The notes under the pieces are model-generated. The model searched no databases. It was not told the DNA's origin and saw only the letters and a program-made list of their open reading frames with translations. Both the position numbers and the translations under genes were made by a program. From Pseudomonas mendocina (lineage in GTDB: Bacteria > Pseudomonadota > Gammaproteobacteria > Pseudomonadales > Pseudomonadaceae), in assembly GCF_003008615.1 (NCBI RefSeq), contig NZ_CP027657.1, forward strand, positions 4,588,001 to 4,652,000: DNA of 64,000 nt, in the 5' to 3' direction. Positions 10,546-21,330 of this stretch are shown here, piece by piece. Position 1 is the first letter of the stretch, and every line of letters starts with the position of its first letter.

Positions 10546-10887
10546 ATGGTTTACGTACAGCGTGACGCTGCCGGGCGTTTGTTGCGGGTTGAGCATGAGC
10601 CCTTCGAAGGGATGACGGAAAACCTGGCGGTCGAAAGCGAGGAGTTGCTGACCTGGCTGACAGCCAAGGAGGAGGTCAAGGCGCGTCTGGACAGCCTGAA
10701 ACAATCCGACCTGGAGCTGGTGCGCGTGCTGGAAGACGTGGTCAGCGTACTGGTAGAACGCGGCGTCATTCGTTATACCGACCTGCCCGAAGCAGCCCGC
10801 CAGAAACTCGATCAGCGTGCCATTGCCCGTGCCGAGATCGAAGGCTTGAGTGGCCTGCTTGGTGATGATGATCACCATCTGGTGTAG
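10546..10887 (+). CDS. Conserved hypothetical protein, 113 aa
   Basis: Small acidic soluble protein with no signal peptide or membrane segment. The start is the ATG preceded by CTGGAGG; an in-frame TTG fifteen bases upstream is less likely. Residues in the middle (AKEEVKARLDSLKQSDLELV) look like an amphipathic helix, followed by a segment with YTDLPEAARQKL; the C-terminus is DDDHHLV. I recognise it only as a short Pseudomonas protein of unknown role. It lies between the adhesin terminator and convergent lapD, so it may be transcribed alone. Confidence 0.75.
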   Translation: MVYVQRDAAGRLLRVEHEPFEGMTENLAVESEELLTWLTAKEEVKARLDSLKQSDLELVRVLEDVVSVLVERGVIRYTDLPEAARQKLDQRAIARAEIEGLSGLLGDDDHHLV

Positions 10888-10986
10888 ATCCACGAGCTTA
10901 GGTGGGTGTGGGGCCGTCTAGGCCGTTTACGGCGGTCTCGCCGAAACGATCCGCGAAGAATCACCGTATCAGCATAGTCAGCTGGC

Positions 10987-12927
10987 TCACTGCCAGGGTG
11001 CTGGAGCGCCAATCAGGCGGCCCATGGCGCCGTGCACGCCCAACTCGGTCAACACTTCCAGTTCCCCCTGCGTTTCCACCATTTCTGCGATCAGCGGCAG
11101 ATCGATGCTGTTGGTCGCGCGGAAAATCGCCTCGATGAACAGCCGTTTGTCGCCCTCCTGATCGATGGCGCGGATATAGGTGCCGTCGATCTTCAGGTAG
11201 GCCAGCCCAAGGTGGGTGAGGTTACCGATCAGGCTGAAACGCCCACCGAAGTGCTGTAGCCCCAGACCGTAGCCGGCTTCGCGCAGGCTCTGGCTCAGGG
11301 CTTCCAGCTCCGCTGGCGGTGGCAGGTGGCGCTCGTCGACCTCCAGGGTCAGCAGGCTGGCCTGTTCCGGATGCTCCTTGAGCAGTGCCAGAAGCTTTGC
11401 CCGCTTGGCAGGTTCACGCAGGATCGCGGCGGACAGACTCAGAGCCAGTGGCTCGGGGTGATCGCTCAGGTGGGTGAGGGCATGCTCGAGCATTGCCAGG
11501 TCGAAACGAGCGCTCCAGCCGAGGCGTTCGATCCAGGGCAGGAAGCGTCCGGCAGCGATGGCTTCGCCCTCCGGATCGAGCAGGCGCGCGAGTACCTTGC
11601 GTTGCAGGAGCTTGCCTGAAACGCATTCGACTACCGGTTGGAAGTACAGCTGCAACTTGCCCTGATTCAACGCATCGTCGATCCAGCCGCGCCAGTCGTG
11701 CAGGCCCTGGCCGTTCTGGGCCGTGAAGTCATCGAGGCGCTCCCAGCACCTGGCAGCATTGCTCTGCGCCTGAGCCAATGCCTGATCGGCGCGACCGATC
11801 ACGTTGCCAGGCTCTTCTCCCGGACGAAACGCCGCGATACCGAGATGGGCAACTGGATTGCAGTCACTGGCGCCGGTCTGGCGCAGGTTGTTCAGGTGTT
11901 CGCTGATCTCTTCGGCAAGGCGATCCGCATCGTCGCTACTCAGGCCCGGCGCGAGCAGGGTGAATTCGCCGCCGCGACTGCGCGAGGCCAGCCACTCGCT
12001 GCGTCCTGGGCCGTCCAACAGTCGTTTGAGTAGTTCACCCAGTGCGCCAATCAGTGCATCGGTACGCTGGCCGCCAAGACGCTGGTTGAGGCCACCCAGA
12101 TCGTTGACGCGCAGCAGCAGCAGGTAGCCCTCTGCGTTCTGCTCGTTGAGCAGCAGTTGATTGTTCAGGCGAATGTCGAACTGGCGGCGGTTGGCCAGGC
12201 CGGTGAGGCTGTCCTGGTAGGCTTCTTCGCGCAGTTTTTCGCTGCGCGCGGCCTCTTCGGCGAACAGTGTCTTGAGCTTGTCGACCATCTGGTTCATGGC
12301 CAGTACCACGCGCTTGAGTTCTGGCGTGCGCGGCACGCGGGGCAGGGTTAGGAACTCGCGGCGGCTGATGGCCTGGGCCTGCTGCACCATGTTGTCCAGC
12401 GGGCGCAGCTGGGTGCGCAGCAGCCAGCCACCGAGCACGGCGCTGACCAGGCCGCAGAGCAATAGCCAGAGCAAGCTGCCAATGGCACTGTCCCACAGTC
12501 GAGCGAGGGCGAATTGCGGGTGGCTGAGCACTTCGACCCGTGCGGCCTGTTCCCAGCCGCGCATGATCAGTGCATCACCGCCTTGCGGATGCAGGTCGAC
12601 CAGATTGGCGAACCAGTCCGGCACGTTTTCCGTCTCGATGCTGGTCGTGCGCTCGACCATCACCGTGCCGTCGGCGATGTTCACTACGCGGATACTGGCG
12701 AAATAGCCGCTGTCGAAGATCGAGCTGACCATCAACTCGACCATCGCCGGATCATCCACGTGCGGTGTCAGCGACAGGCCCAGCGCCGTGGCGGCATCCT
12801 GTGCGTGTGAGCGCAGTTGACTGAGTGACTGTTCGCGCGAACTCTCGACACTGGCAATGAAACTGCCGGTGAAGGCGACGACCAGGAACAGGCAGATGGC
12901 GAGGAACAGTTGTTTCAATAGGGACAT
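10987..12927 (-). CDS. lapD: LapD: membrane c-di-GMP receptor controlling LapG
   Basis: 646 aa. A TM helix at about residues 5-25 is followed by a periplasmic LapD/MoxY-type domain, a second TM at about 150-172, HAMP, then GGDEF and EAL domains. Both catalytic signatures are degenerate: the GGDEF site reads SRGGEF, and the EAL position reads KVLAR. This fits a receptor rather than an enzyme. In characterised Pseudomonas, c-di-GMP-bound LapD sequesters LapG so the adhesin stays on the surface. The ATG at 12927 is chosen over a longer frame because AGGAGA lies just upstream, overlapping the lapG stop codon (10-base gap). It is the second gene of a lapG-lapD operon that converges on the adhesin locus. 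Confidence 0.93.
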   Translation of the reverse strand: MSLLKQLFLAICLFLVVAFTGSFIASVESSREQSLSQLRSHAQDAATALGLSLTPHVDDPAMVELMVSSIFDSGYFASIRVVNIADGTVMVERTTSIETENVPDWFANLVDLHPQGGDALIMRGWEQAARVEVLSHPQFALARLWDSAIGSLLWLLLCGLVSAVLGGWLLRTQLRPLDNMVQQAQAISRREFLTLPRVPRTPELKRVVLAMNQMVDKLKTLFAEEAARSEKLREEAYQDSLTGLANRRQFDIRLNNQLLLNEQNAEGYLLLLRVNDLGGLNQRLGGQRTDALIGALGELLKRLLDGPGRSEWLASRSRGGEFTLLAPGLSSDDADRLAEEISEHLNNLRQTGASDCNPVAHLGIAAFRPGEEPGNVIGRADQALAQAQSNAARCWERLDDFTAQNGQGLHDWRGWIDDALNQGKLQLYFQPVVECVSGKLLQRKVLARLLDPEGEAIAAGRFLPWIERLGWSARFDLAMLEHALTHLSDHPEPLALSLSAAILREPAKRAKLLALLKEHPEQASLLTLEVDERHLPPPAELEALSQSLREAGYGLGLQHFGGRFSLIGNLTHLGLAYLKIDGTYIRAIDQEGDKRLFIEAIFRATNSIDLPLIAEMVETQGELEVLTELGVHGAMGRLIGAPAPWQ

Positions 12928-12937
12928 GTGTCTTCTC

Positions 12938-13618
12938 CTAGCCTTCGCCCACGGCGAAACCTTCGGCATGCATTTTTTTCAGGATGTCCTGCCAGCGCGA
13001 GAGCTTCTTCGAGTCGCTCTTGCGGGTGTTCGAGCCTGGCAGGTAGAGGCCTTCGGCGTTGAAGGCGTAGACCGGCAACAAGTCCTTGCGCTGCGAGGCG
13101 GGGCGGATGTCGTTGATCAGGTTGTCCAGTACCAACGGCTCGGCGCTCGGGCTGGCGTAATAGGTCAGAACCATGTGCGCCTGGTTGTAATTGAGCGCCT
13201 TGACGTAGGTGATACGCAGCTTTTCGCTGGGTATGCCGAGGCGACGCAGGGTGAAGTACTTGGCGATGGAGTAGTCCTCGCAGTCACCGGCACCCTTGAC
13301 CAGCGTTTCCACCGGGGTGGCCCAGTAGTCATTCTCGCGCCATAGCTGGATATCATCGACGAAGCGCACGGTGCGGTTGAAGAAGCGATTGACTTCAGTA
13401 AGCCTGTCGGCTTCGGTCAATGCGCTACTGGTCTTGATCAGCTCTTCCCAGTCGAGGATGCGTTTGCGTGCCGGGCCGAGTTCGCCGTAGCGACTTTCCG
13501 CGTTTTTCAGAACCACGGCGAAGTCCCAGTTGGCCAGCGCCAGGCCAGCCAGCAGCACGCCGCCGATCCATAGGATTGACAGATGCCAGCGCCATCCCTG
13601 AGTACGCAGCCGTCGCAT
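12938..13618 (-). CDS. lapG: LapG: periplasmic Ca2+-dependent cysteine protease of large adhesins
   Basis: 226 aa, transglutaminase-like cysteine protease (family C93). A hydrophobic N-terminal segment (about residues 13-30) exports it. The catalytic triad is visible as Cys113 (GAGDCEDY), His148 (NQAHMV) and Asp165 (VLDNL). The acidic residues next to the Cys fit the Ca2+ site known in LapG. It cleaves the N-terminal region of LapA-type adhesins when LapD lets it go. It is the first gene of the pair with lapD and is transcribed toward the adhesin gene. About 160 bases of non-coding DNA lie upstream. Confidence 0.93.
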   Translation of the reverse strand: MRRLRTQGWRWHLSILWIGGVLLAGLALANWDFAVVLKNAESRYGELGPARKRILDWEELIKTSSALTEADRLTEVNRFFNRTVRFVDDIQLWRENDYWATPVETLVKGAGDCEDYSIAKYFTLRRLGIPSEKLRITYVKALNYNQAHMVLTYYASPSAEPLVLDNLINDIRPASQRKDLLPVYAFNAEGLYLPGSNTRKSDSKKLSRWQDILKKMHAEGFAVGEG

Positions 13619-13782
13619 GGGATCGTTGTCTCCAGGCTTGATGCGCAGAGTCTAGGCGAGGTGTCGGCTTTTTGCCGGCCGCTTCGCTGGAATGGAAGGG
13701 TACTGTCAAAAGGTTGTCGATGAGGCGTTCGCCACTCTTAGCCCGTATACAACCCGGGGCGGACTGCCACTTACACGGCGTC

Positions 13783-14181
13783 TCAGGGATTGGGCAACGT
13801 CTTTTGGCGCAGGATGTAGATGCTGACCAGCACGGCGCTGGTCAGCATGAAGGTGCGTGCCCAGAACATCGGCACGAGGTAGCAGGAGAACGCGATGCTC
13901 GCCCACATCAGGCTCAACGCATAGACCTTGGCCTTGCGCGGAATACCCTGGCCGTCGAGGTAGTCTCGAATCCATGGGCCGAGGCGCGGGTGCATCACCA
14001 GCCACAAATAGAAGCGCCGCGAGCTTCTGACGAAGCAGGCGGCAGCCAGCAGCAGGAAGGGAGTGGTTGGCAACACCGGCAGGAAGATGCCGATGACGCC
14101 CAGTGCTACGCTCAGCCAGCCCACCGCCAGTAGCGCGTAGCGCACGCTGCGGTGACGGCTCTCGCGGATTTCGCGGGGCAT
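13783..14181 (-). CDS. DUF454 (YbaN-type) small inner-membrane protein
   Basis: 132 aa with three or four hydrophobic helices. The DUF454 hallmark is GVIGIFLPVLPTTPFLLLAAACF near residues 28-50, followed by a basic loop (RSSRRFYLW) and a C-terminal pair of helices. Function is unknown; such proteins are often called YbaN. It starts 15 bases after the YecA-like gene, so the two probably form an operon. No clear ribosome-binding site is seen, which suggests coupling to the upstream gene. Confidence 0.85.
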   Translation of the reverse strand: MPREIRESRHRSVRYALLAVGWLSVALGVIGIFLPVLPTTPFLLLAAACFVRSSRRFYLWLVMHPRLGPWIRDYLDGQGIPRKAKVYALSLMWASIAFSCYLVPMFWARTFMLTSAVLVSIYILRQKTLPNP

Positions 14182-14196
14182 GGCCGAACGGCGTTA

Positions 14197-14781
14197 TCAG
14201 TGGCGCGGCTTGAGCAGGGCAGGTTTTTCTTCCGGAGCCTGGCAGAGCAGGAAGAGGGCGGTGAGCAACTCGGGAATCTGGTCGATCATGCTGTCCACCA
14301 GGTCGTGGTCACGGGCGATTTCGGCGAACTCCTGTTGTTCGTCGAACAGGCCGGAACCCACCATGATCGGCAGCAGCAGCTCACTGACTTCGTCTTCGGC
14401 ATCCTCGAACCAGATCGATTCACGCAGGAACACACCTTCCATGAAACCGATGCACCAACCGCGCAGGTCGGAGTCGTCCGGTTCGTCGCCCAGGTCGAGG
14501 TCGCACGGCAGCTCCGGCTCTTCCTCTCCGGCCAGTTGACGAGCGATGTGAGCTTTCAGGTGAATCAGCGTGCTCTCGATCTCTTCGCGTTCGGCATCGC
14601 TGCGGTAGTGCGGAGGCTCGGCGAACAGCGCGTCGATCCATTCGCGCTCGGGCACCTGCTCGGGGCAGATGGCCAGGGCGGTCAGGTAGCCATGGGCGGC
14701 CACGTAGTCCAACGCCTCTTCGTGCAGCTCATCGGCATCGAGAAAGGCTTGCAGGCGGGACAGTTGCTCAGCGAAGGACAT
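14197..14781 (-). CDS. YecA/YgfB family (UPF0149) protein
   Basis: 194 aa, acidic and mostly helical. It has the family core DLRGWCIGFMEGV (about residues 105-120) after an acidic stretch, and a C-terminal region rich in D/E. The ATG at 14781 is preceded by AAGG, and the longer upstream frame lacks support. UPF0149 proteins are poorly characterised; some carry a C-terminal SEC-C zinc motif, which is absent here. It is divergent from recQ across a 172-base gap and cotranscribed with the DUF454 gene. Confidence 0.82.
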   Translation of the reverse strand: MSFAEQLSRLQAFLDADELHEEALDYVAAHGYLTALAICPEQVPEREWIDALFAEPPHYRSDAEREEIESTLIHLKAHIARQLAGEEEPELPCDLDLGDEPDDSDLRGWCIGFMEGVFLRESIWFEDAEDEVSELLLPIMVGSGLFDEQQEFAEIARDHDLVDSMIDQIPELLTALFLLCQAPEEKPALLKPRH

Positions 14782-14953
14782 CGTGGGGTTACCTTGAGGC
14801 TTAGGGGATAAACGAGGGTGGATTCTAGTCCACCACTGCCCCTGCGGCCAGCGCGGCGCGCGCTCAGGGCTGCGATTCAGCGGCTTCGGACGGGTAGGCG
14901 CCCTGTTGGTGTTCATCCTGCGGCATAATGCGCGGCTCGATTTGGAGGCCTTC

Positions 14954-17086
<2,133 letters not shown>

Positions 17087-17187
17087 GCCCTGCGCTGTGG
17101 CGTGAAGGCAATTGGCCGGCATGATTCTAGCGGCATCTCGCTGACGCAGCTAAGGTGTGGGGCAGGTCGCCACAGAACGAGGTAACG

Positions 17188-18348
17188 GTGCCTAATTATC
17201 ATGCTTGGCTCGATGAAGTTCGCCCGAGCCCCTACGCCGACCAGTTGAACTTGGGTTTTCGCGGGTTGCGTTTTTCCCGAGCACTGGAGCGCGAGTACCG
17301 TGCCTATATGCTGGAAGACAGTTTCGATCTCAAGCGCATCGCGCTGAGTGTCGCGACGCTCATCTGGCTGGCGCTGGCTGTGCTCGACATGTTGGTGGTG
17401 CCTGCGTCGTACCTGGGTTGGGTCATTGCCATACGCGTGCTGGTGCTGCTCATCTTGCTGGTATGCGCGGCGCTGATGCTGCAGCGGCGACATATTCATC
17501 TGTTGTTGCCGCTGAGCATGGCTTGCATCCTCGGGCTTGGTGTGGGGGCTGCGCTGATCGTCGGTATTGCTCATCGCGCTGACCCCGGCTATCCCTATGA
17601 AGGCCTGCTGCTGGTAAGCATGGCAGCCTACTTTCTGGTAGGTCTGCGCCTGAGCCAGGCCCTGGCTTGTTCCCTGGTGATCCTGTTGGTGTATGTCGCG
17701 GCGGAATGGTTCGCCGGTCTGCCTGTGCCACGGCTGATCAACAATGTGCTGTTCCTTGGCTTCGGCAACCTGAGCGGTGCCGTCGGCTGTTATCTTCTGG
17801 AATACAAGTCGCGCGAGCATTTTCTGATCAGCAGGTTGATGCGGCTGCTGGCCTACCACGACAGCCTGACCGGACTGCACAATCGGCGCAGCTTCAACCG
17901 ACAGTTCGAGCGCCTGTGGCGCCAAGCGCAGCGTAATGACCAGTCGCTGGCGTTGCTGCTGTGCGATATCGATCATTTCAAGGCATACAACGACTGCTAT
18001 GGCCATCAGGCCGGCGACGCTGCGTTGCAGCGGGTAGGGGCATTGATCGAGCAGGCGGCGCGGCGTCCTCTGGATATGGGGGTGCGGCTGGGCGGTGAAG
18101 AATTCGCTTTGCTGCTGTTCGATATCAATGCCGAGGAGGCTCAGCGCCGGGCCGAGGCGTTGCGCGAATCTCTGCAGGCCGCGGCTATCGCGCATCGTGG
18201 CTCCGACAGTGCCGAGGTGCTGACCATGTCCATCGGTATTGCCTGCCTGAACCCTGGAACCCAGGCTGAACTGAGCCAGTTGTACGAGCAGGCTGATCGT
18301 GCCCTTTACGAAGCCAAGGCCTTCGGTCGCAACCAGGTATCCATCTGA
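17188..18348 (+). CDS. hsbD: Membrane diguanylate cyclase, HsbD-type
   Basis: 386 aa from a GTG start preceded by GAGG; an in-frame GTG at 17155 has no good ribosome-binding site. Six hydrophobic helices span about residues 45-205, followed by a C-terminal GGDEF domain. The active-site motif is GGEEF (about residue 302), preceded by an inhibitory I-site RPLD at the right five-residue spacing. The domain also shows DSLTGLHNRRSF and CDIDHFKAYND. It should therefore make c-di-GMP with product inhibition. The position directly after recQ and before a marR gene matches P. aeruginosa hsbD as I recall it. There the enzyme acts with the HptB/HsbA cascade in the swimming-to-biofilm switch. Confidence 0.85.
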   Translation: MPNYHAWLDEVRPSPYADQLNLGFRGLRFSRALEREYRAYMLEDSFDLKRIALSVATLIWLALAVLDMLVVPASYLGWVIAIRVLVLLILLVCAALMLQRRHIHLLLPLSMACILGLGVGAALIVGIAHRADPGYPYEGLLLVSMAAYFLVGLRLSQALACSLVILLVYVAAEWFAGLPVPRLINNVLFLGFGNLSGAVGCYLLEYKSREHFLISRLMRLLAYHDSLTGLHNRRSFNRQFERLWRQAQRNDQSLALLLCDIDHFKAYNDCYGHQAGDAALQRVGALIEQAARRPLDMGVRLGGEEFALLLFDINAEEAQRRAEALRESLQAAAIAHRGSDSAEVLTMSIGIACLNPGTQAELSQLYEQADRALYEAKAFGRNQVSI

Positions 18349-18430
18349 AAAACAGTGGTCGGCGTGGTGACGTGGTCGCATTCTGAAATGCCCGGCCACA
18401 AACAGGGCTTGCCCTGCGTACCGGGTTATG

Positions 18431-18450
18431 GCTAGCTAGCTAATAATTAG
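18431..18450. promoter_or_regulatory. Adjacent palindromes upstream of marR (candidate operator)
   Basis: GCTAGCTAGC (18431-18440) is a perfect palindrome. It abuts and shares its last C with CTAAT-A-ATTAG (18440-18450), an odd-centred palindrome typical of the symmetry MarR dimers bind. The sites lie 31 bases before the marR ATG. Confidence 0.45.
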
Positions 18451-18480
18451 TTTTTGACCTTTGTACGAGTCCGCTTGCCC

Positions 18481-18912
18481 ATGTCCTACCCCGATCAACA
18501 TCGCTTCGCCATGCAAGTTGCCCAACTGTCCAGAGCCTGGCGCTCCGAGCTCGACCGGCGTCTGGTCGGCCTTGGGCTTTCGCAGGCTCGCTGGCTGGTG
18601 TTGCTGCACCTGGCGCGTTTCACCGAGATGCCCACACAGCGTGAGTTGGCTCAGAGTGTGGGCGTGGAAGGGCCTACCCTGGCTCGATTGCTCGACAGCC
18701 TGGAAAGCCAGGAGTTGGTCACGCGCGTAGCCGTGCCGGAGGATCGCCGTGCCAAGAAGATCGCGTTGCAACCCAAGGCGCAGCCGTTGATCGAGAAGAT
18801 CGAAGCGATCTCCACTCAACTGCGCCAGGAGGTCTTTGCCGGCATCGACGAGGACGATCTGCGTCGTTGTCAGCAGGTGCATGCGCGGGTGTTGGGTAAC
18901 TTGCTGAAGTAA
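18481..18912 (+). CDS. MarR-family transcriptional regulator
   Basis: 143 aa winged helix-turn-helix protein. The recognition region reads PTQRELAQSVGVEGPTLARL, followed by the wing VAVPEDRRAKKIAL, which is the classical MarR DxR signature. The ATG at 18481 gives the family's usual length; a longer frame from 18454 is possible but unneeded. There is no obvious cysteine redox switch. The ligand is unknown. Palindromes immediately upstream suggest autoregulation. Confidence 0.88.
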   Translation: MSYPDQHRFAMQVAQLSRAWRSELDRRLVGLGLSQARWLVLLHLARFTEMPTQRELAQSVGVEGPTLARLLDSLESQELVTRVAVPEDRRAKKIALQPKAQPLIEKIEAISTQLRQEVFAGIDEDDLRRCQQVHARVLGNLLK

Positions 18913-19117
18913 TCCGTACCACCACTGTCAATTTTCCGATCATTATTTGAATGATTGCTTTCTTGTGCCTAACTTTTGACTTGTGGCGCTTGATGGCACT
19001 GTGCTTCGTCGGCAAACTGGCGCCCAACACGCTACTTTGTGAATTAGTAGCCATAATGCAGTACGAGCCGGCCTCGACAGGGATTGTATCGACCGTGCTC
19101 GATTTTTTTGTTCAGGG

Positions 19118-19166
19118 CGCAGCCTCCGGTTATGGAGTGCTCATACAGGATGTTGAGGAGGCTGCG
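19118..19166 (+). promoter_or_regulatory. Long-range inverted repeat in the leader of the fimV-like gene
   Basis: CGCAGCCTCC (19118-19127) and GGAGGCTGCG (19157-19166) are perfectly complementary over 10 bp with a 29-base loop. The left arm's CCTCC could alternatively pair with the Shine-Dalgarno GGAGG at 19186-19190. Confidence 0.5.
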
Positions 19167-19194
19167 TTCGAGCCTGGATAACCCTGGAGGTCAC

Positions 19195-21279
19195 ATGGCT
19201 CGGGTGCGTCAGTTGATGTTGGGTTTGGCGTCGGGTTCCGCCCTCTATTCGGGAATGGTTCCGGCGCTTGGTTTGGGTGAGATCACCCTGCATTCGGCCT
19301 TGAATCAGCCTTTCGAGGCCGAGATCGAATTGCTTGAAGTTGCCGATCTCGGTGCGCAGGACATACGCGTGGGGTTGGCGTCGACCGAGGTGTTCAACCG
19401 TTCGGGTGTCGATCGCCTCTATTTTCTCAACGATCTGCGTTTCACCCCTCTGCTACGCGGTTCGCGTAGCGTGATTCGGGTGGTATCCAGTCGCCCGGTG
19501 CGCGAACCCTATCTGAACTTCATCGTCGAGGTGGCACGTCCGAACGGCCAGCTGCTGCGTGAATATACGGTTCTGCTCGATCCGCCAGGTTCGTCTGCCT
19601 ATACGGCAGTGGCTGCGTCTGCTGCTGCGCTCGATTCTCGTCCTGCCAGCCCGGCGGCTGCGCCTGCGACATCGGTACGTGCCGTGGCGCCACCCAGTGC
19701 GACAGCGGGGCATCGCCACCAGGTGGTGCGTGGTGACAGCCTGTGGTCGATTGCCGCTCGCCTGCGTGAACAGGGCAGCAGCTTGTCGCAACAGGCGCTG
19801 ATGGAAGGCATTCTGGCGCTCAATCCGAACGCGTTCAGTGGCGGCGATCCTGGCCGTTTGCAGGCCGGCGCTGATTTGTTGCTGCCTGACGCGTCCCGCT
19901 CGACCGCCGCCCAACCTGATGCCCCTGCTGTCGCTGAAATACCCGTCTCTGCGCCCGCGGCCAGCGCCGAAGCTCCCGTGAGTGCACCGCTGGCGGCTGT
20001 TGAGCCGGTGTCCGAGCAGACAGAAAGCCTGCAGCAAGTGCTGGAAAGGCAGCGCCAGGTCGATCTGGAATTGGCCAACCAAGCGGCAGAAAACCTGCAG
20101 CTGCAGCAGGGGTTGGCGCAACTGCAAGTGCAACTCCAGCAGTTGCAGGAGCAACTGGCGCAGAAAGATGCGCAACTGGCTGAGCTTGCCGAGCAGCGAA
20201 CTCCTGCAGCCCCCGTTGAAGCCCCGGTAGCCGTTGCGCCGGCTGTTCAGGAGGCACCTGCCGAACGCGGCTGGTTCTCCACGCTGCTGGCCGGTGGCAT
20301 CGCCTTGCTGTTGCTGCTGGGTGCTCTGTTGTGGGCCGTGCGGCGCCGTGCAAAACCTGCGCCGGTCGTGCAGGTGGAGCCCAACGCTCAGCGTCACGCA
20401 CAGCCTGCTCGGCCCCCCGTTGCCGCTGTAGCCGCTCCACTGGTTGCGGCTAACCCGGCTGCGGTATCTGCACCTGTCCAGCAGCGTGCGCAGGGGCCGG
20501 TCGATCCGCTGGAGGCGGCCAATGTCTACATCGCCTACGGCCGTTTCAGCGAGGCTCGCGGAGTGCTCGACAAGGCGCTGGCTCAGGAGCCGCAACGCAG
20601 CGATCTGCGTTTCCGCCTGTTGGAAGTATTGGCCCAGTTGGGGGATGGTTCTGCCTTCGCCCGTGAGGAGGCGGTGCTGCGTGCCGAGGAGTTCGATGTC
20701 GCGCGCATCGACGCGGTGAAAGCGCGTCACCCGAACATGCAGATGTCCCAGCAAGCGCCGAAAGAGCCGGTCGCGCTGCTGCCGACAGCTGCCGAGCCGC
20801 TGGCCGAGCAGGATTTCCAGCTCAATCTCGACGACCTGTCACTAGACGCCGACTGGGATCTGGTCAGCCCGTTCCCGGCTGCCGCCAAGGCCAAAGCCAA
20901 GCCGGCTGCCGAGCCGGAGTTCGACGCATCGTTCGCCAGCAACCTGCAGGAACTGCCGGAAGTGTTCGAGTTGCATCATGAAGATGAGCAGTTGAGCGCT
21001 TTCGGCGAGATGGAAATGGTGCTCAGTGACGAAGTGCAGGGGCTGGATGACAACTTCCTCGACGCGTTCGCCGGGGATGCCGATGCCACCGCGGCGCTGC
21101 AGGGTGATATCGACCAGCTGGCGACCGACCCCGAGCACATGACCAAGCTCAATCAGGCGCTGGCCTACATCAAGCAGGGCGACATCGCCACCGCCTGCGA
21201 CATCCTCAACGACGTGATCGACCATGGTGACGACGAGCAGAGAAAAGCTGCCCGTCAGTTGCTGGCGGAAATCGCCTGA
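19195..21279 (+). CDS. FimV-like LysM inner-membrane protein
   Basis: 694 aa. A signal-type N-terminus precedes a FimV N-terminal domain (EITLHSALNQPFEAEIELLE, residues 25-165). A LysM peptidoglycan-binding domain (VRGDSLWSIAARL...) lies at about 176-235, a coiled coil rich in Q/E/L at about 285-340, and one TM helix at about 361-383. A cytoplasmic tail has a TPR-like segment and ends in the conserved FimV C-terminal domain (KLNQALAYIKQGDIATACDIL, about 645-694). The start is the ATG after CTGGAGG. FimV proteins organise the pole and support type IV pili and cAMP signalling. This one is shorter than P. aeruginosa FimV and is probably the paralogue found next to plpD. Confidence 0.85.
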   Translation: MARVRQLMLGLASGSALYSGMVPALGLGEITLHSALNQPFEAEIELLEVADLGAQDIRVGLASTEVFNRSGVDRLYFLNDLRFTPLLRGSRSVIRVVSSRPVREPYLNFIVEVARPNGQLLREYTVLLDPPGSSAYTAVAASAAALDSRPASPAAAPATSVRAVAPPSATAGHRHQVVRGDSLWSIAARLREQGSSLSQQALMEGILALNPNAFSGGDPGRLQAGADLLLPDASRSTAAQPDAPAVAEIPVSAPAASAEAPVSAPLAAVEPVSEQTESLQQVLERQRQVDLELANQAAENLQLQQGLAQLQVQLQQLQEQLAQKDAQLAELAEQRTPAAPVEAPVAVAPAVQEAPAERGWFSTLLAGGIALLLLLGALLWAVRRRAKPAPVVQVEPNAQRHAQPARPPVAAVAAPLVAANPAAVSAPVQQRAQGPVDPLEAANVYIAYGRFSEARGVLDKALAQEPQRSDLRFRLLEVLAQLGDGSAFAREEAVLRAEEFDVARIDAVKARHPNMQMSQQAPKEPVALLPTAAEPLAEQDFQLNLDDLSLDADWDLVSPFPAAAKAKAKPAAEPEFDASFASNLQELPEVFELHHEDEQLSAFGEMEMVLSDEVQGLDDNFLDAFAGDADATAALQGDIDQLATDPEHMTKLNQALAYIKQGDIATACDILNDVIDHGDDEQRKAARQLLAEIA

Positions 21280-21297
21280 CCTTCTGCCGCTGTATCC

Positions 21298-21327
21298 GAC
21301 GAGGCCGCGCACATGCGCGGCCTCGTC
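21298..21327. terminator. Bidirectional hairpin between the fimV-like gene and plpD
   Basis: Perfect 12-bp stem (GACGAGGCCGCG / CGCGGCCTCGTC) with a six-base loop, in the 51-base gap between two convergent genes. The T-tract is weak on both strands, so termination is inferred from position and stem strength. Confidence 0.6.
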
Positions 21328-21330
21328 GTT

